DNA of 64,000 nt from Thermotoga neapolitana DSM 4359 (GCF_000018945.1 NC_011978.1:248001-312000), one strand, 5' to 3'. Counted from the stretch's first letter, positions 8,907-20,068 are shown. The notes: a model not told the origin generated them from the sequence alone. Made by a program: numbers and translations.

Positions 8907-9489
8907 GTCTTTTCCACACCCTCTCTGTCTTTACTTTGAACTGTTTGTCAAACATGCTGTAACCCATCTCCAAGGCTTTCAAATTCATCTCCCAAAGGGG
9001 TCTTTTCACATAGTCTCTCAACGATCTTTTCAGAGATTCCAATTTCACTATGTTGCAAACCTTCGCAAGAACTCCCACCATTATCATGTTGGAAACCAGA
9101 GGGGTTTTGAAATTCGATATGGATTTCTCTGTTGCAGGAACAAACAGTATCTTTCGGGTGATTCGTTTCACAAAATCTGGGATGTTCTTCACCAGTGTTT
9201 GATCCAGAATCAGTACCCCGTTCACCTTGAGCGAGCGATGAAGTTCGTCCATCGCCTTCTGGTGCATCACACACAGAACATCGAAGTATTCGGCCTCCGG
9301 GTAATCTATGGGATTGTCGTCGAAAAGGACGTCGCAATGACTCACATCGCCCCTCACCTGGGCGGTGTAGGACTGCGTCTGAACAACCCACTTTCCTTCA
9401 TAAACGAGGGCCTTTGAGAGAATCAAACCAGCGAGGATGTTTCCCTGCCCACTGATTCCCGCTATTCTGATAGAAACAGGCTCTGTCAT
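8887..9489 (-). CDS. 2-oxoacid:ferredoxin oxidoreductase gamma-type subunit
   Basis: A 200-residue protein of the pyruvate/ketoisovalerate ferredoxin oxidoreductase gamma domain (also found as IorB). The glycine motif near the N-terminus is GISGQGN, a variant of the usual GxGGQG. The sequence that follows (TQSYTAQVRGD) is typical of the family. It overlaps the TPP-binding beta subunit gene by ATGA. The alpha subunit that would complete the enzyme is not in the window, so the substrate cannot be assigned; 2-oxoglutarate or an aromatic 2-oxoacid are possible. Confidence 0.82.
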   Translation of the reverse strand: MTEPVSIRIAGISGQGNILAGLILSKALVYEGKWVVQTQSYTAQVRGDVSHCDVLFDDNPIDYPEAEYFDVLCVMHQKAMDELHRSLKVNGVLILDQTLVKNIPDFVKRITRKILFVPATEKSISNFKTPLVSNMIMVGVLAKVCNIVKLESLKRSLRDYVKRPLWEMNLKALEMGYSMFDKQFKVKTERVWKRLAAGFE

Positions 9490-10286
9490 TCCATCGCACC
9501 CTCTCGCCTTGTCAACCGCCTGTAAACCGTCAGGAAATCCTCTTTTTCCTCGTCCCGGAAGACTCCTATCTTTATTTTACCCTCCTGAGGTCGCTCGAGG
9601 AAACAGGTGTTGTTCTTGAAGTATTCCATCATCTGGTAGGGTTCTGGCATTCCGTTGTACCTTCCAAAATAAGTGTGACAGTTCGTCAGAACATCGACCA
9701 CGGATATTCCTCTGTGCCTGAGGGCTCTTTTCAGGATCTCGACGAGGTGATCATAATGGTACACGGTGCTTCTTGCAACGAAAGTGGCTCCGGCTGAAAG
9801 GGCCAGTTCAACCACATCGAGTGGTTCCACAAACGATCCCATTGGTGTGGTGGAAGTCTGGTGATAGATGGGAGTGGTGGAGGAGACCTGACCTCCCGTC
9901 ATACCGTAGATCATATTGTTGAAGACGATGACGGTTATATCTATGTTTCTTCTGCAGGCGTGTATGAAATGGTTCCCTCCTATGGATACGATGTCTCCGT
10001 CTCCCCCCATGACCACCACTTCGAAATCCGGTTTTGCCAGTTTCACACCGGTTGCGAATGCAATCGCCCTTCCGTGGAGGGTGTGCAATGTGTTGAAATC
10101 AAGATACCCTGTTGCCCTGGAGGAACAACCGATCCCTGAGACAACGGCAACTTTTTCTTTTGGAAGAGAAAGGGCGTCAACCGCTTCGAGGAAGGCTCTC
10201 AGAACGATCCCGTTTCCACAACCCGGGCACCAGACACTGGGCCATCTGCCGGGTCTCAAATAGGAAATGAGCCTATTGGTTTTCAC
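9486..10286 (-). CDS. 2-oxoacid:ferredoxin oxidoreductase beta subunit (TPP-binding)
   Basis: A 266-residue thiamine-pyrophosphate subunit. It has the WCPGCGNG motif and the TPP/Mg motif [17 protein letters not shown] followed by NN. Family members decarboxylate a 2-oxoacid and pass electrons to ferredoxin. The GTG start overlaps the stop of the deaminase gene (GTGA) behind AAGGTGATCAGAG. It is paired with a gamma-type subunit directly downstream. Length is close to KorB-type subunits. An alpha subunit is missing from the operon. Confidence 0.84.
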   Translation of the reverse strand: MKTNRLISYLRPGRWPSVWCPGCGNGIVLRAFLEAVDALSLPKEKVAVVSGIGCSSRATGYLDFNTLHTLHGRAIAFATGVKLAKPDFEVVVMGGDGDIVSIGGNHFIHACRRNIDITVIVFNNMIYGMTGGQVSSTTPIYHQTSTTPMGSFVEPLDVVELALSAGATFVARSTVYHYDHLVEILKRALRHRGISVVDVLTNCHTYFGRYNGMPEPYQMMEYFKNNTCFLERPQEGKIKIGVFRDEEKEDFLTVYRRLTRREGAME

Positions 10287-10792
10287 CTCTGATCACCTTC
10301 GAAGCGAACACTTTCCACACCCGTGAATTTGAAGAAGAAATCCGTCAAAGGGTCCGGGTAGTCTTTCTCATAGACTACACGCTTTATTCCAGCGTTCACT
10401 AGAAGTCTTGCGCAGATGGAACATGGCTTGTGCGTTACGTAGATGGTGGCACCGTTCACAGCAATTCCGAACTTTGCAGCCTGCATGAGGGCGTTTTGCT
10501 CTGCATGGAGTGCGTAGCATATCTCCTGGTGCTCTCCGGAATTTATTCCAAGATCATCACGAATACATCCCACTTCGTTGCAGTGAGGAAATTTTGAGGG
10601 AGGCTGGTTGTATCCTGTGGCGAGGATTCGATGGTCTTTCACAATCACAGCTCCCACTTTTCTGTGGAAGCATGTGGATCTTTCGCTGACCATCCTGGCG
10701 ATTCTCATGAAGTAAGAGTCCCAGGACTCTCTATCGTCGGGCTTTTTCTCCACTTTCAGGTTGTTCAGGTACTCTTCCAGTCTGCCTTTCAC
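10283..10792 (-). CDS. dCMP deaminase-like zinc deaminase
   Basis: A 169-residue cytidine/deoxycytidylate deaminase fold. The zinc site is HAE (H96, E98) with PCSIC (C124, C127). The insertion with CNEVGC (C71, C76) is typical of dCMP deaminases that bind a second zinc. It would produce dUMP for thymidylate synthesis. I chose GTG 10792 because AAGGGTGAG precedes it at good spacing. A longer reading from 10882 would run through a hairpin and a promoter-like box and is rejected. It is the first gene of the chain running down to DUF523. Confidence 0.85.
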   Translation of the reverse strand: MKGRLEEYLNNLKVEKKPDDRESWDSYFMRIARMVSERSTCFHRKVGAVIVKDHRILATGYNQPPSKFPHCNEVGCIRDDLGINSGEHQEICYALHAEQNALMQAAKFGIAVNGATIYVTHKPCSICARLLVNAGIKRVVYEKDYPDPLTDFFFKFTGVESVRFEGDQR

Positions 10793-10822
10793 ACGCTCAC
10801 CCTTATGAGATTGTATCACAGC

Positions 10823-10850
10823 AAAAGCGAGGGCTTTACATGCCCTCGCT
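10823..10850 (-). terminator. hairpin upstream of the dCMP deaminase gene
   Basis: On the minus strand, AGCGAGGGC and GCCCTCGCT form a 9-bp stem with a 7-base loop followed by TTTT. It lies between the glnB terminator and the deaminase start. It may be a second terminator catching read-through from amt-glnB. If transcription starts at the TATACT box (10857-10862) instead, it is an attenuator-like leader hairpin. A TACAAT box at 10810-10815 could give a very short leader. Confidence 0.55.
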
Positions 10851-10896
10851 CTCTGTAGTATAATTTCAGTCCCGGACATCATACGAGGAGGACGGG

Positions 10897-10921
10897 AAAA
10901 AGGGAGGAGGTGTCTCCTCCC
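10897..10921 (-). terminator. rho-independent terminator of amt-glnB
   Basis: On the minus strand an 8-bp perfect stem (GGGAGGAG / CTCCTCCC) with a 4-base loop is followed by TTTTT. It lies 12 bases after the glnB stop. Confidence 0.85.
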
Positions 10922-10932
10922 GAAAAGAAACC

Positions 10933-11274
10933 TTACCCTATGGCCTCCCGTCCTCTCTCCCCCGTTCTGATTCTGATACAGTCCAGAAGGTCCAGAACGA
11001 AAATCTTCCCGTCTCCTATGTTTCCCGTTCTTGCTCCCTTTTGAATCGCCTCAATGGTTGGTTCAACAAAACCTTCGTTGACCGCTATGAGAAGCATCAC
11101 TTTCTTGAGAAGGTTCACTTCTTCTATTTCACCTCTGTATGTCTCTGTGTAGCCCTTTTGCTGCCCGCATCCAAGAACGTTCATCACGGTCATCTTGTAG
11201 ACCTGAGCGTCGAAGAGTGCCTTTTTCACATCCGGTAACTTGTGGGGCTGTATAACGGCTATGATCAGTTTCAT
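10933..11274 (-). CDS. glnB: PII nitrogen-regulatory protein
   Basis: A 113-residue PII signalling protein that senses 2-oxoglutarate and adenylates and would gate the adjacent ammonium transporter. The C-terminal signature ([20 protein letters not shown]) and Q39/K58-type residues are present. In the T-loop position 51, the uridylylated Tyr of enteric PII, is Glu (YRGEIEEVN), so uridylylation at this site is impossible. The ATG at 11274 follows GGAGGTGGTAGC; the longer reading is rejected. It lies 13 bases after amt in the same operon. Confidence 0.92.
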   Translation of the reverse strand: MKLIIAVIQPHKLPDVKKALFDAQVYKMTVMNVLGCGQQKGYTETYRGEIEEVNLLKKVMLLIAVNEGFVEPTIEAIQKGARTGNIGDGKIFVLDLLDCIRIRTGERGREAIG

Positions 11275-11287
11275 GCTACCACCTCCT

Positions 11288-12595
11288 TTATCTTGTGGTG
11301 AAGATTTCAAAGTCAGCGTACCCTTCCATACCGTGTTCGTCTATGTCCAGCCCCTTCAGTTCTGTGTCTCTGTCCACCCTCAAACCGATGGTCTTCTTGA
11401 TGAACCAGAACACAAGGAAACTGGTCGCAACAGTCCAGGCGAACACACTGATAACTCCCAGAAACTGCACTCCAAGTTGGTGTACTCCTCCTCCGAAGAA
11501 GAGACCTTGCACATCCCCCATCCCACTTGCGAGAGCATACTTACTCTCCGCAAAAAGCCCCACGGCGAGCGTTCCCCATGCACCGTTGACACCGTGAACG
11601 GATATGGCACCAACGGGATCGTCGATCTTCAAAACCTTGTCGAAGAATTCAACGGCGAAGACAACTATCACACCTCCGATCGCTCCTATGATCAGTGAAC
11701 TCACGGGAGACACCACAGCACACGGTGCGGTGATGGCGACAAGACCAGCCAGAGCACCGTTCATCGTCATACTCGCATCTGGCTTTCCATATCTCATCCA
11801 CACGGTGATCATCGCGGCGAGCGCACCGGCAGCAGCAGCGAGGTTGGTGTTCAGTATGATCATCCCTATTGCACCGTTCGTTCCGGCAAGGGTACTTCCT
11901 CCATTGAACCCGAACCATCCAAACCAGAGGATGAAGGTTCCGAGTGCCGCAAGGGGAATGTTGTGACCAGGAATGGGCCTGGGATTTCCCTGACTGTCGT
12001 ATTTTCCAAACCTGGGGCCAAGAAGGGCAGCACCTATCATGGCAGCCCAGCCACCGACAGAGTGAACAACGGTAGAACCCGCAAAATCGATGAAGCCTCT
12101 CTGGGCAAGCCATCCACCACCCCATATCCACCTTCCAACGACCGAGTAGATGATACCCGTTATGAAACCCGTGTAGGCAAGGTATGCGGAAAATTTGGTG
12201 CGCTCCGCCATCGCTCCTGACACGATCGTTGCTGCCGTTCCAGCGAAGGCCATCTGAAACATCCACATGGCAAATTCCCACAAACCCTCTTTCATGGAAG
12301 GGTCAAAGGTGAGAGGATGTGTGCCGAACATGATCCAGTAACCAAACAAAAAGTAAACCACAGACCCGATCGAAAAATCCATGAGGTTCTTCATGACGAT
12401 GTTCACCGTGTTCTTTGCACGAGTGAAACCTGACTCTACCATGGCGAAACCTGCCTGCATGAAAAAGACCAGTGCTGCAGAGACAAGAAGCCAGACCATG
12501 TCCAGAGACCAACCAACATCCACACTGCCGTCCTGAGCGAAACCAAGGGAGAGCAGAACAAAGGCGAGCATCAAAAAGAGAAACTTCCTCCGCAT
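11288..12595 (-). CDS. amt: ammonium transporter
   Basis: A 435-residue Amt/MEP/Rh channel with about 11 transmembrane helices, preceded by a cleavable-looking signal ([12 protein letters not shown]). Family motifs include the conserved Asp region in [23 protein letters not shown] and [15 protein letters not shown] with the pore His. It would import ammonium under nitrogen limitation and be blocked by the PII protein encoded next. The ATG at 12595 follows GGAGGAGGTGTTCTC. A leader of about 165 nt with a strong hairpin and U-run precedes it. Confidence 0.93.
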   Translation of the reverse strand: MRRKFLFLMLAFVLLSLGFAQDGSVDVGWSLDMVWLLVSAALVFFMQAGFAMVESGFTRAKNTVNIVMKNLMDFSIGSVVYFLFGYWIMFGTHPLTFDPSMKEGLWEFAMWMFQMAFAGTAATIVSGAMAERTKFSAYLAYTGFITGIIYSVVGRWIWGGGWLAQRGFIDFAGSTVVHSVGGWAAMIGAALLGPRFGKYDSQGNPRPIPGHNIPLAALGTFILWFGWFGFNGGSTLAGTNGAIGMIILNTNLAAAAGALAAMITVWMRYGKPDASMTMNGALAGLVAITAPCAVVSPVSSLIIGAIGGVIVVFAVEFFDKVLKIDDPVGAISVHGVNGAWGTLAVGLFAESKYALASGMGDVQGLFFGGGVHQLGVQFLGVISVFAWTVATSFLVFWFIKKTIGLRVDRDTELKGLDIDEHGMEGYADFEIFTTR

Positions 12596-12666
12596 GAGAA
12601 CACCTCCTCCTAATAGTGTTGATTTATATATCAATGTGAATATAAATAACTTCTTTTTAGAAACGC

Positions 12667-12731
12667 AAAAAACAAATACCCTATGAGGTCCGCCTTCTGA
12701 GGGCACGAACCCCATATATGGTTGGATATTT
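12667..12731 (-). promoter_or_regulatory. structured, attenuator-like leader of amt-glnB
   Basis: On the minus strand this leader can fold into a long nested hairpin. P1 is AAATATCC (12724-12731) with GGGTATTT (12674-12681). P2 is TATGGGG (12710-12716) with CCTCATA (12682-12688). P3 is GCC (12702-12704) with GGC (12692-12694), closing a 7-base loop CTCAGAA. P1 and P2 3' strands are contiguous, leaving a 7-base one-sided bulge AACCATA. Six U residues follow at 12667-12672. The shape is that of an intrinsic terminator between the promoter and amt. I do not recognise a known riboswitch class. Confidence 0.55.
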
Positions 12732-12767
12732 TGTTGTGGATTTCCGGGAAAAATTCTCTGGATGTCT

Positions 12768-12796
12768 TTTATATGCTTTAATAGTATCAGCCTCAA
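12768..12796 (-). promoter_or_regulatory. amt-glnB promoter
   Basis: Minus strand TTGAGG (12791-12796), a 17-bp spacer and TATAAA (12768-12773). Transcription would start near 12761, upstream of the structured leader. A second A+T-rich box (TATAAA near 12620-12630) could be an additional proximal promoter. Confidence 0.6.
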
Positions 12797-12847
12797 AAGG
12801 TGCCGTCAATTATGAGAATGTTTCAGTTTGGGTGGGCAGAGTGTTAA

Positions 12848-14616
<1,769 letters not shown>

Positions 14617-14636
<20 letters not shown>

Positions 14637-15288
14637 AACCAATTCCCCTCACAGTGTGGATTATCTTCTTTTTGAAGCCCCTGTCGATCTTTTTTCTCAG
14701 GTTCTTGATGTGACTTCTGAGCGTATCGGAAAAGACGGTGTCATCAAAACTCCAGAGGTGCTCCTGCAGTTCCTCCTTTGTAACCACCCTGTTTTTGTTC
14801 ATCATGAGGTACTCCAGTATCTGGTACTCTTTTTTCGTAAGATCGATCTCTTTTCCTCCTCTGAAGACCTTCCTGGTAGCCGTATCCAGAATTAGGTCTC
14901 CACAGACCAGTTTGACATTTTTGTTCTCTGCCTTCCTTCTGATCAAAGCCTTCACCCGGGCAATGAGTTCTCTGAGATCGAAGGGCTTTGGAAGATAATC
15001 GTCGGCTCCCATGTTGAGGCCTTTCACCCGGTACTCCACATCCGAAAGGGCTGTGAGCATCAGAACGGGAGTGTTTATACCCTTTTCCCTCATAGCCTTC
15101 AGGATCTCCCAGCCATCGTGAACGGGAAGCAACACATCCAGAATCACCACATCGAAGTCTTCGTTTAGAGCCATGTACATTCCCTCTTCACCGTCGTAGC
15201 AGACATCAACGGTGAACATCTCTTTTTTCAGAGCCTCGGCGATCAGATCTGCAAGATCCTTTTCGTCTTCCACAAGGAGAACTCTCAT
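14617..15288 (-). CDS. OmpR/PhoB-family response regulator
   Basis: A 223-residue response regulator partnered with the downstream kinase. The receiver domain has VEDE, phospho-acceptor D51 (VVILDVLLP), T79 and K101 (LPKPFD). The C-terminal winged helix (about 125-223) has the OmpR-type LTKKEYQILEYLM and RSHIKNLRKKID, with the final VRGIGYVV. The ATG at 15288 follows GGGGTGATAGA; a longer reading is rejected. The targets are unknown. Confidence 0.93.
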
Positions 15289-15352
15289 TCTATCACCCCG
15301 ATATGAAGATTTTATCAATTTGAACGTGAAAAAGTCGTGGAAATTCCCTCCC

Positions 15353-15381
15353 TTGAAATCTCATTACCTCTGGTGTATAAT
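15353..15381 (+). promoter_or_regulatory. tRNA-Gln promoter
   Basis: TTGAAA (15353-15358), a 17-bp spacer and TATAAT (15376-15381). This is 15 bases upstream of the tRNA 5' end, a strong housekeeping promoter. Confidence 0.8.
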
Positions 15382-15396
15382 AAGAAAGCAGGAGTT

Positions 15397-15470
15397 TGGG
15401 AGGTCGTCTAACGGTAGGACGGCGGACTCTGGATCCGCTGGTGGAGGTTCGAGTCCTCCCCTCCCAGCCA
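15397..15470 (+). tRNA. tRNA-Gln (anticodon CTG)
   Basis: A complete 74-base cloverleaf. The acceptor TGGGAGG pairs with CCTCCCA, followed by discriminator G and an encoded CCA. The D stem is GTC/GAC. The anticodon stem GCGGA/TCCGC encloses loop CTCTGGA, giving anticodon CTG. The T stem GGAGG/CCTCC has loop TTCGAGT. It is monocistronic, with its own promoter and terminator. Confidence 0.97.
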
Positions 15471-15476
15471 GCCAAA

Positions 15477-15503
15477 GGGGATGCAGTAGCATCCCCTGTT
15501 TTT
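15477..15503 (+). terminator. terminator of tRNA-Gln
   Basis: GGGGATGC and GCATCCCC form an 8-bp stem with loop AGTA, followed by TGTTTTT. Confidence 0.88.
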
Positions 15504-15608
15504 GTATCCACATATCGTTTTTATTTTTATGCTGTATTTGGAATATTTACGGCCATTTTTCACAATCTCACCCTACATTTCTCAAATGAAAAATTTATGC
15601 TACGTTTA

Positions 15609-15637
15609 TTGCAAATAGAACTCCTCTATGGTATAAA
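15609..15637 (+). promoter_or_regulatory. glutamate synthase operon promoter
   Basis: TTGCAA (15609-15614), a 17-bp spacer and TATAAA (15632-15637), giving a leader of roughly 50 bases before the TTG start of the first gene. A second TATACA lies just downstream. Confidence 0.7.
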
Positions 15638-15692
15638 TGTTATACACAAGATTTCATATTCATGCCTTTCCGTTCGCTAGGAGGTGAATGCC

Positions 15693-16826
15693 TTGCCCTA
15701 TGACCTCCCTCGTTTGATACCCGACAGGGATTTTAAAGTTCCATCCGCGTGTGGTGTTTCTGGAATAATGAACACATCCGGAAAGAGATTCAGCGGAAGC
15801 ACAATTGTTGAAACAATGGCTTTGATGCGCGAAAGGGGAAACGGCCTCGGAGCAGGTTACGCCGCCTACGGCATATACCCAGAACTCAAAGATTTTTACT
15901 GCTTTCACATGCTCTACGACAGTGAACTGGACAAGAAAAATGCAGAAGAGTACATAAAATCCCACTACGAGATCATCGAAAGCGAACCCATCCCCACCAG
16001 AAAGAATCCCCATATCAAGGAAGTCCACATCCTCTGGCGATACTTCCTGAAACCAAAGAGCATACCAGAGGGTTTCACCGAAGAAGACTTTGTCGTCGAT
16101 ACGGTGATGTTCATAAACGAGAAGATCAAGGGTGCCTTTGTTATGTCCAGTGGAAAGAACATGGGAGTCTTTAAAGGTGTGGGCTTCCCTGAGGACATCG
16201 CCGACTTTTACAGAATCGATGAGTACAAGGGCTACATCTGGACTGCCCACAACAGGTTCCCCACGAACACCGTTGGATGGTGGGGTGGAGCGCATCCCTT
16301 CGGAATCCTCGACTGGACGGTTGTGCACAACGGGGAGATCTCGTCCTACGGTATAAACAGAAGATTTCTGGAAGCGTACGGTTACAAATGTACCCTCATG
16401 ACGGACACCGAAGTTGTGGCGTATCTTGTGGACCTGTTCATGAGAAGGTTCGGATACAGTCCCAAAATCACTGCAAAAATACTCGCTGCTCCTCTGTGGA
16501 AAGACATAGACCTCATGCCAGAAGAAGAGAGAAAACTCTACACTGCCCTGAGGATGAACTACGGTGGAGCCCTTCTCAACGGCCCCTTTGCCATCATTGT
16601 TGCAAACAGCAACATGATGATGGGGCTGAACGACAGGATAAAACTCAGACCCCTCGTGGCTGCCACGAAAGATGATTTCCTCTACATTGCCTCCGAAGAA
16701 TCCGCCATAAGGGTTGTTTGCCCCGAACCAGATGAGGTGTGGGCTCCCAAGGCGGGTGAACCCGTTGTGGGAGTCCTGAAATCCACCGAAAAAGTCCGGG
16801 TGGCATTGGAGGGAGAGAATGGCTAA
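15693..16826 (+). CDS. glutamate synthase, glutamine amidotransferase domain protein
   Basis: A 377-residue class II (Ntn-type) glutamine amidotransferase, the stand-alone counterpart of the N-terminal domain of large glutamate synthase subunits. The nucleophile is the Cys of ACGVSGIMN. It is preceded by about 19 residues that would need removal to expose it. [18 protein letters not shown] and [11 protein letters not shown] are family motifs. I chose TTG 15693 because GGAGGTGA lies five bases before it; a GTG at 15684 sits within the ribosome site. It is the first gene of a five-gene operon. Confidence 0.88.
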   Translation: MPYDLPRLIPDRDFKVPSACGVSGIMNTSGKRFSGSTIVETMALMRERGNGLGAGYAAYGIYPELKDFYCFHMLYDSELDKKNAEEYIKSHYEIIESEPIPTRKNPHIKEVHILWRYFLKPKSIPEGFTEEDFVVDTVMFINEKIKGAFVMSSGKNMGVFKGVGFPEDIADFYRIDEYKGYIWTAHNRFPTNTVGWWGGAHPFGILDWTVVHNGEISSYGINRRFLEAYGYKCTLMTDTEVVAYLVDLFMRRFGYSPKITAKILAAPLWKDIDLMPEEERKLYTALRMNYGGALLNGPFAIIVANSNMMMGLNDRIKLRPLVAATKDDFLYIASEESAIRVVCPEPDEVWAPKAGEPVVGVLKSTEKVRVALEGENG

Positions 16827-18342
16827 GAGAAAAGTCCCAGCGGAATTTGTTGTGGAACGCGATGATTACAAGTGCATAAGATGCCTTGCCTGTGTCAGAG
16901 TGTGCTCCTATGGGGCAAACTACTACGATGAGAACGCCAACAGGGTCTACACGGAAAATTACAAGTGTGTTGGATGTCACTTCTGTGAAGCCATATGCCC
17001 GACAGAGGCCATAACGGTTCGAAGGAACAATTTCGACATCAGGCCTCTTGCGCACTGGACGCCAGAACACCTGATCGGGATCATGAAACAGGCAGACACC
17101 GGCGGGGTTCTGCTCACCAGTATGGGAAACGACAGACCGTACTTCAGTTACTTCGATAGGATCGTTCTAAACGCAAGTCAGGTGACGAATCCATCGATAG
17201 ATCCTCTCAGAGAGCCAATGGAGATCAGAACCTACATAGGAAGAAAAGAGGCAAAACTGGAGATAGAAGAAGACGGAGAAGGAAACGTGGCCCTCAAAAC
17301 AGAGATAGCTCCCCAGTTGAAACTGGAAGTTCCCGTCATGTTCACCGCTATGTCCTACGGTTCGATCAGTTTGAACGCCCTTCTGTCTCTGGCGAGGGCA
17401 GCAAGAACGATTGGAACCTTCTTCAACACAGGTGAAGGTGGCCTTCCGAAGGAACTCAGAGAGTTCAAAGACAACATGATAGTTCAGGTTGCCTCCGGTC
17501 GTTTCGGTGTGAGTGCAGATTATCTGAACGCAGGTTCAGCCGTCGAGATAAAAATAGGACAGGGTGCAAAACCGGGAATCGGAGGACACCTTCCCGGTGA
17601 GAAGGTCACAGAACCCATCTCGGAGACCAGAATGATACCCGTTGGGACCGATGCCTTATCTCCTGCCCCACACCACGATATCTACTCCATAGAAGACCTC
17701 AGACAGCTCATCTATGCCATAAAAGAAGCCACAAGGTACGAAAAACCTGTCGGCGTCAAGATCGCGGCGGTGCACAACGTGGCCCCCATAGCGGCCGGTA
17801 TGGTCAGGGCGGGAGCAGACTACATCGTGATAGACGGTATCAGGGGAGGAACGGGTGCCGCCCCCAAGGTGACGAGGGATCATGTGGGAATCCCCATAGA
17901 GTTTGCCATCGCCGTGGTCGATCAGAGACTCAGAGAAGAGGGAATAAGACACATGGCATCGATCGTTGTGGCAGGAGGTATCAGAAACAGTGCGGATGTT
18001 ATCAAAGCAATCGCGCTTGGAGCGGATGCAGTTTACATAGGAACAGCGGCACTGGTTGCCCTCGGCTGTCATCTCTGCCAGACGTGTTACCTTGGAAAGT
18101 GTAACTGGGGTATAGCCACTCAGGATCCGAAACTCACAAAAAGGCTCAACCCGGAGATAGGAGCAAGGAGGGCGGCAAACCTTCTGAGGGCCTGGGCACA
18201 CGAAATAAAAGAAATCCTGGGTGGAATGGGAATCAACGCCATAGAATCCCTCAGGGGCAACAGAGAGGCACTCAGGGGAGTTGGACTGCACGAGTACGAA
18301 CTGAAACTCCTTGGAATCAAACCCGCGGGAGAGGCGTGGTGA
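16819..18342 (+). CDS. glutamate synthase, FMN/Fe-S catalytic domain protein
   Basis: A 507-residue protein with an N-terminal two-[4Fe-4S] ferredoxin domain ([11 protein letters not shown] and [11 protein letters not shown]). A FMN-binding glutamate synthase barrel follows, with the Cys motif for the 3Fe-4S-type cluster [12 protein letters not shown]. It converts 2-oxoglutarate and channelled ammonia to glutamate using electrons delivered by its Fe-S partners. The architecture is the archaeal-type, split glutamate synthase. The ATG lies within GGAGGGAGAGA context and overlaps the previous gene by 8 bases. Confidence 0.92.
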   Translation: MAKRKVPAEFVVERDDYKCIRCLACVRVCSYGANYYDENANRVYTENYKCVGCHFCEAICPTEAITVRRNNFDIRPLAHWTPEHLIGIMKQADTGGVLLTSMGNDRPYFSYFDRIVLNASQVTNPSIDPLREPMEIRTYIGRKEAKLEIEEDGEGNVALKTEIAPQLKLEVPVMFTAMSYGSISLNALLSLARAARTIGTFFNTGEGGLPKELREFKDNMIVQVASGRFGVSADYLNAGSAVEIKIGQGAKPGIGGHLPGEKVTEPISETRMIPVGTDALSPAPHHDIYSIEDLRQLIYAIKEATRYEKPVGVKIAAVHNVAPIAAGMVRAGADYIVIDGIRGGTGAAPKVTRDHVGIPIEFAIAVVDQRLREEGIRHMASIVVAGGIRNSADVIKAIALGADAVYIGTAALVALGCHLCQTCYLGKCNWGIATQDPKLTKRLNPEIGARRAANLLRAWAHEIKEILGGMGINAIESLRGNREALRGVGLHEYELKLLGIKPAGEAW

Positions 18343-18347
18343 TAACT

Positions 18348-18794
18348 GTGAGGAGAATTCTCATCAGAGAAGAGTACTGTATGGGCTGTAAACTCTGTGA
18401 GATAAACTGTGTTGCCGCACAGGTGGGAACGGGAAACCTGATAAAGATTTACAGATACGTCCCGGAACTTCCTGAACCAAACGTGATCGTAGAAGAGCAC
18501 GATTACATTACTTTTGCCCTTCAATGCAGAAACTGTGATGATCCCTCCTGTTTGAAAGCCTGTATGACAGGGGCGATGCACAGAGATCCAGAGACAGGTG
18601 CCATAAAAGTGAACCAGGAAAAGTGCGTTGGATGCTGGATGTGTGTCATGGCATGTCCGTTCGGTGTGGTGAGAAGAAGCACAAAAGAAAAGAAAGTGGC
18701 TTCCAAATGTGATCTCTGCATCGACAGAGGAACTCCTGCCTGTGTCGAGGGATGCCCGAACGAAGCCCTTGTTCTTGTTGAGGTGAGAGGATGA
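18348..18794 (+). CDS. 4Fe-4S electron-transfer protein of the glutamate synthase operon
   Basis: A protein of about 148 residues of the polyferredoxin type found with oxidoreductases. It has four Cys clusters: CMGCKLCEINC, CRNCDDPSCLKAC, CVGCWMCVMAC and CDLCIDRGTPACVEGC, enough for four [4Fe-4S] centres. It probably carries electrons between the FAD-NAD protein encoded next and the FMN subunit. Starts at GTG 18336, 18339 or 18348 are possible. I prefer 18348, which follows GGTGAT. It overlaps the next gene by ATGA. Confidence 0.9.
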   Translation: MRRILIREEYCMGCKLCEINCVAAQVGTGNLIKIYRYVPELPEPNVIVEEHDYITFALQCRNCDDPSCLKACMTGAMHRDPETGAIKVNQEKCVGCWMCVMACPFGVVRRSTKEKKVASKCDLCIDRGTPACVEGCPNEALVLVEVRG

Positions 18795-20068
18795 GGTACA
18801 TTGTGGTTGGCTCAGGACCTGCCGGTTTGAATGCGATAGAGGCGATCAGAGAACTCGACAAAGACGGAGAGATTCTCCTCACCACAGCGGAAAAGTACGT
18901 TGGGTACTCCAGACCCCTCATCACCTACCTCCTTGGAAGGAAAGTGACGGAAGAAAAGATGTACTACAGAACAGAGGACTACCTGAAGGAAATGGGAGTT
19001 TCAATAAAGCCTGCCACCAGGGTAGAACGGGTGATTCCCAAAGAAAAGGTAGTTGTAACCAGCACGGGGGAAAAGATAGCATACGATAAACTCCTTCTTG
19101 CCGTCGGTGGAAAACCCTTCGTTCCGAAGATAGAGGGCCTTGAGGGAAAGGAAGGAGTTTTCACCTTCACCACCTGGGAAGACGAAGAAAGAGTAGAAAG
19201 ATACATAAAGGAAAACGACGTGAGAGAAGCCGTTGTACTCGGTGGAGGATTGATCGGTCTCAAAACAACAGAGGCTCTGATGGAACTCGGAGTGAAGGTG
19301 ACCATCGTTGAACTTGCAGACAGGATTCTCTCTGTTACGTTCGACAAAAAAGCTTCCGAGATCATCACCAACGCTTTGAAAAAAGAAGGATGCGATGTGA
19401 TCACAAACGACACCATCGTAGCGGTAAAAGGTGAAGGCTCAGTTTCTTCCGTCGTCCTGAAAAGTGGAAAAGAAATCCCCACCAGACTTCTCATCATCGC
19501 CATAGGCGTTAGACCGAACGTGGATTTTCTCAAAGATTCCGGTATAGAAATAAACAGAGGCATCGTGGTGAACGAAAAAATGGAAACAAGCGAAAAAGAT
19601 ATCTACGCCGCGGGAGATTGTACAGAGTTCTACGATCTGATCGACGGCCAGCGAAAGACGATAGCCATCTGGCCCGTTGCCGTCGCCCAGGGAAGAGTAG
19701 CAGGCTACAACATGGCAGGAGGAAATGTAAGATACCCCGGTGGTATTCCCATGAACTCTGTCGAACTTGCAGGAATTCCCACCATATCTGTTGGACACAC
19801 CAACGTCGAAGGTGATGAGTACGAAATCCTCACCTACGAGGAAGGAAACACCTACAAGAAGATGGTCATAAAAGACAATAAACTCATAGGTGCCGTCCTT
19901 GTCAACGATATAGACAGGGCAGGAATCTACACGGGACTCATTCTTCAGAAGATGGATGTGTCTTCTTTCAAGGACAAACTCCTCGACGAAAACTTCGGTC
20001 TTGTGTACCTGCCGAAGGAGTTCAGAAAGAAGATGCTGGAGGGGGAAGTAAAGATATGGTTAGAATAG
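18791..20068 (+). CDS. FAD/NAD-dependent oxidoreductase of the glutamate synthase operon
   Basis: A 425-residue pyridine nucleotide-disulfide oxidoreductase-fold flavoprotein. The FAD motif is VGSGPAGLNAIEAI, the NAD motif is VVLGGGLIGLKTTEAL, and the second FAD motif is IYAAGDC. The active-site Cys of CoA-disulfide reductases or NADH oxidases is absent (VGYSRPLITY instead of a Cys), so it is better seen as the NAD(P)H-oxidising unit feeding glutamate synthase, like GltD, than as an oxidase. The start follows GAGGTGAGAGG. Confidence 0.88.
   Translation: MRYIVVGSGPAGLNAIEAIRELDKDGEILLTTAEKYVGYSRPLITYLLGRKVTEEKMYYRTEDYLKEMGVSIKPATRVERVIPKEKVVVTSTGEKIAYDKLLLAVGGKPFVPKIEGLEGKEGVFTFTTWEDEERVERYIKENDVREAVVLGGGLIGLKTTEALMELGVKVTIVELADRILSVTFDKKASEIITNALKKEGCDVITNDTIVAVKGEGSVSSVVLKSGKEIPTRLLIIAIGVRPNVDFLKDSGIEINRGIVVNEKMETSEKDIYAAGDCTEFYDLIDGQRKTIAIWPVAVAQGRVAGYNMAGGNVRYPGGIPMNSVELAGIPTISVGHTNVEGDEYEILTYEEGNTYKKMVIKDNKLIGAVLVNDIDRAGIYTGLILQKMDVSSFKDKLLDENFGLVYLPKEFRKKMLEGEVKIWLE

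Noticed and set aside
10793-10882. N-terminal extension of the dCMP deaminase
   Set aside because: The DNA there is a hairpin plus promoter-like boxes; the extra residues match no deaminase.
12674-12731. Assignment of the amt leader to a glutamine, purine or other known riboswitch
   Set aside because: None of the conserved cores I know for those classes can be found in the sequence.
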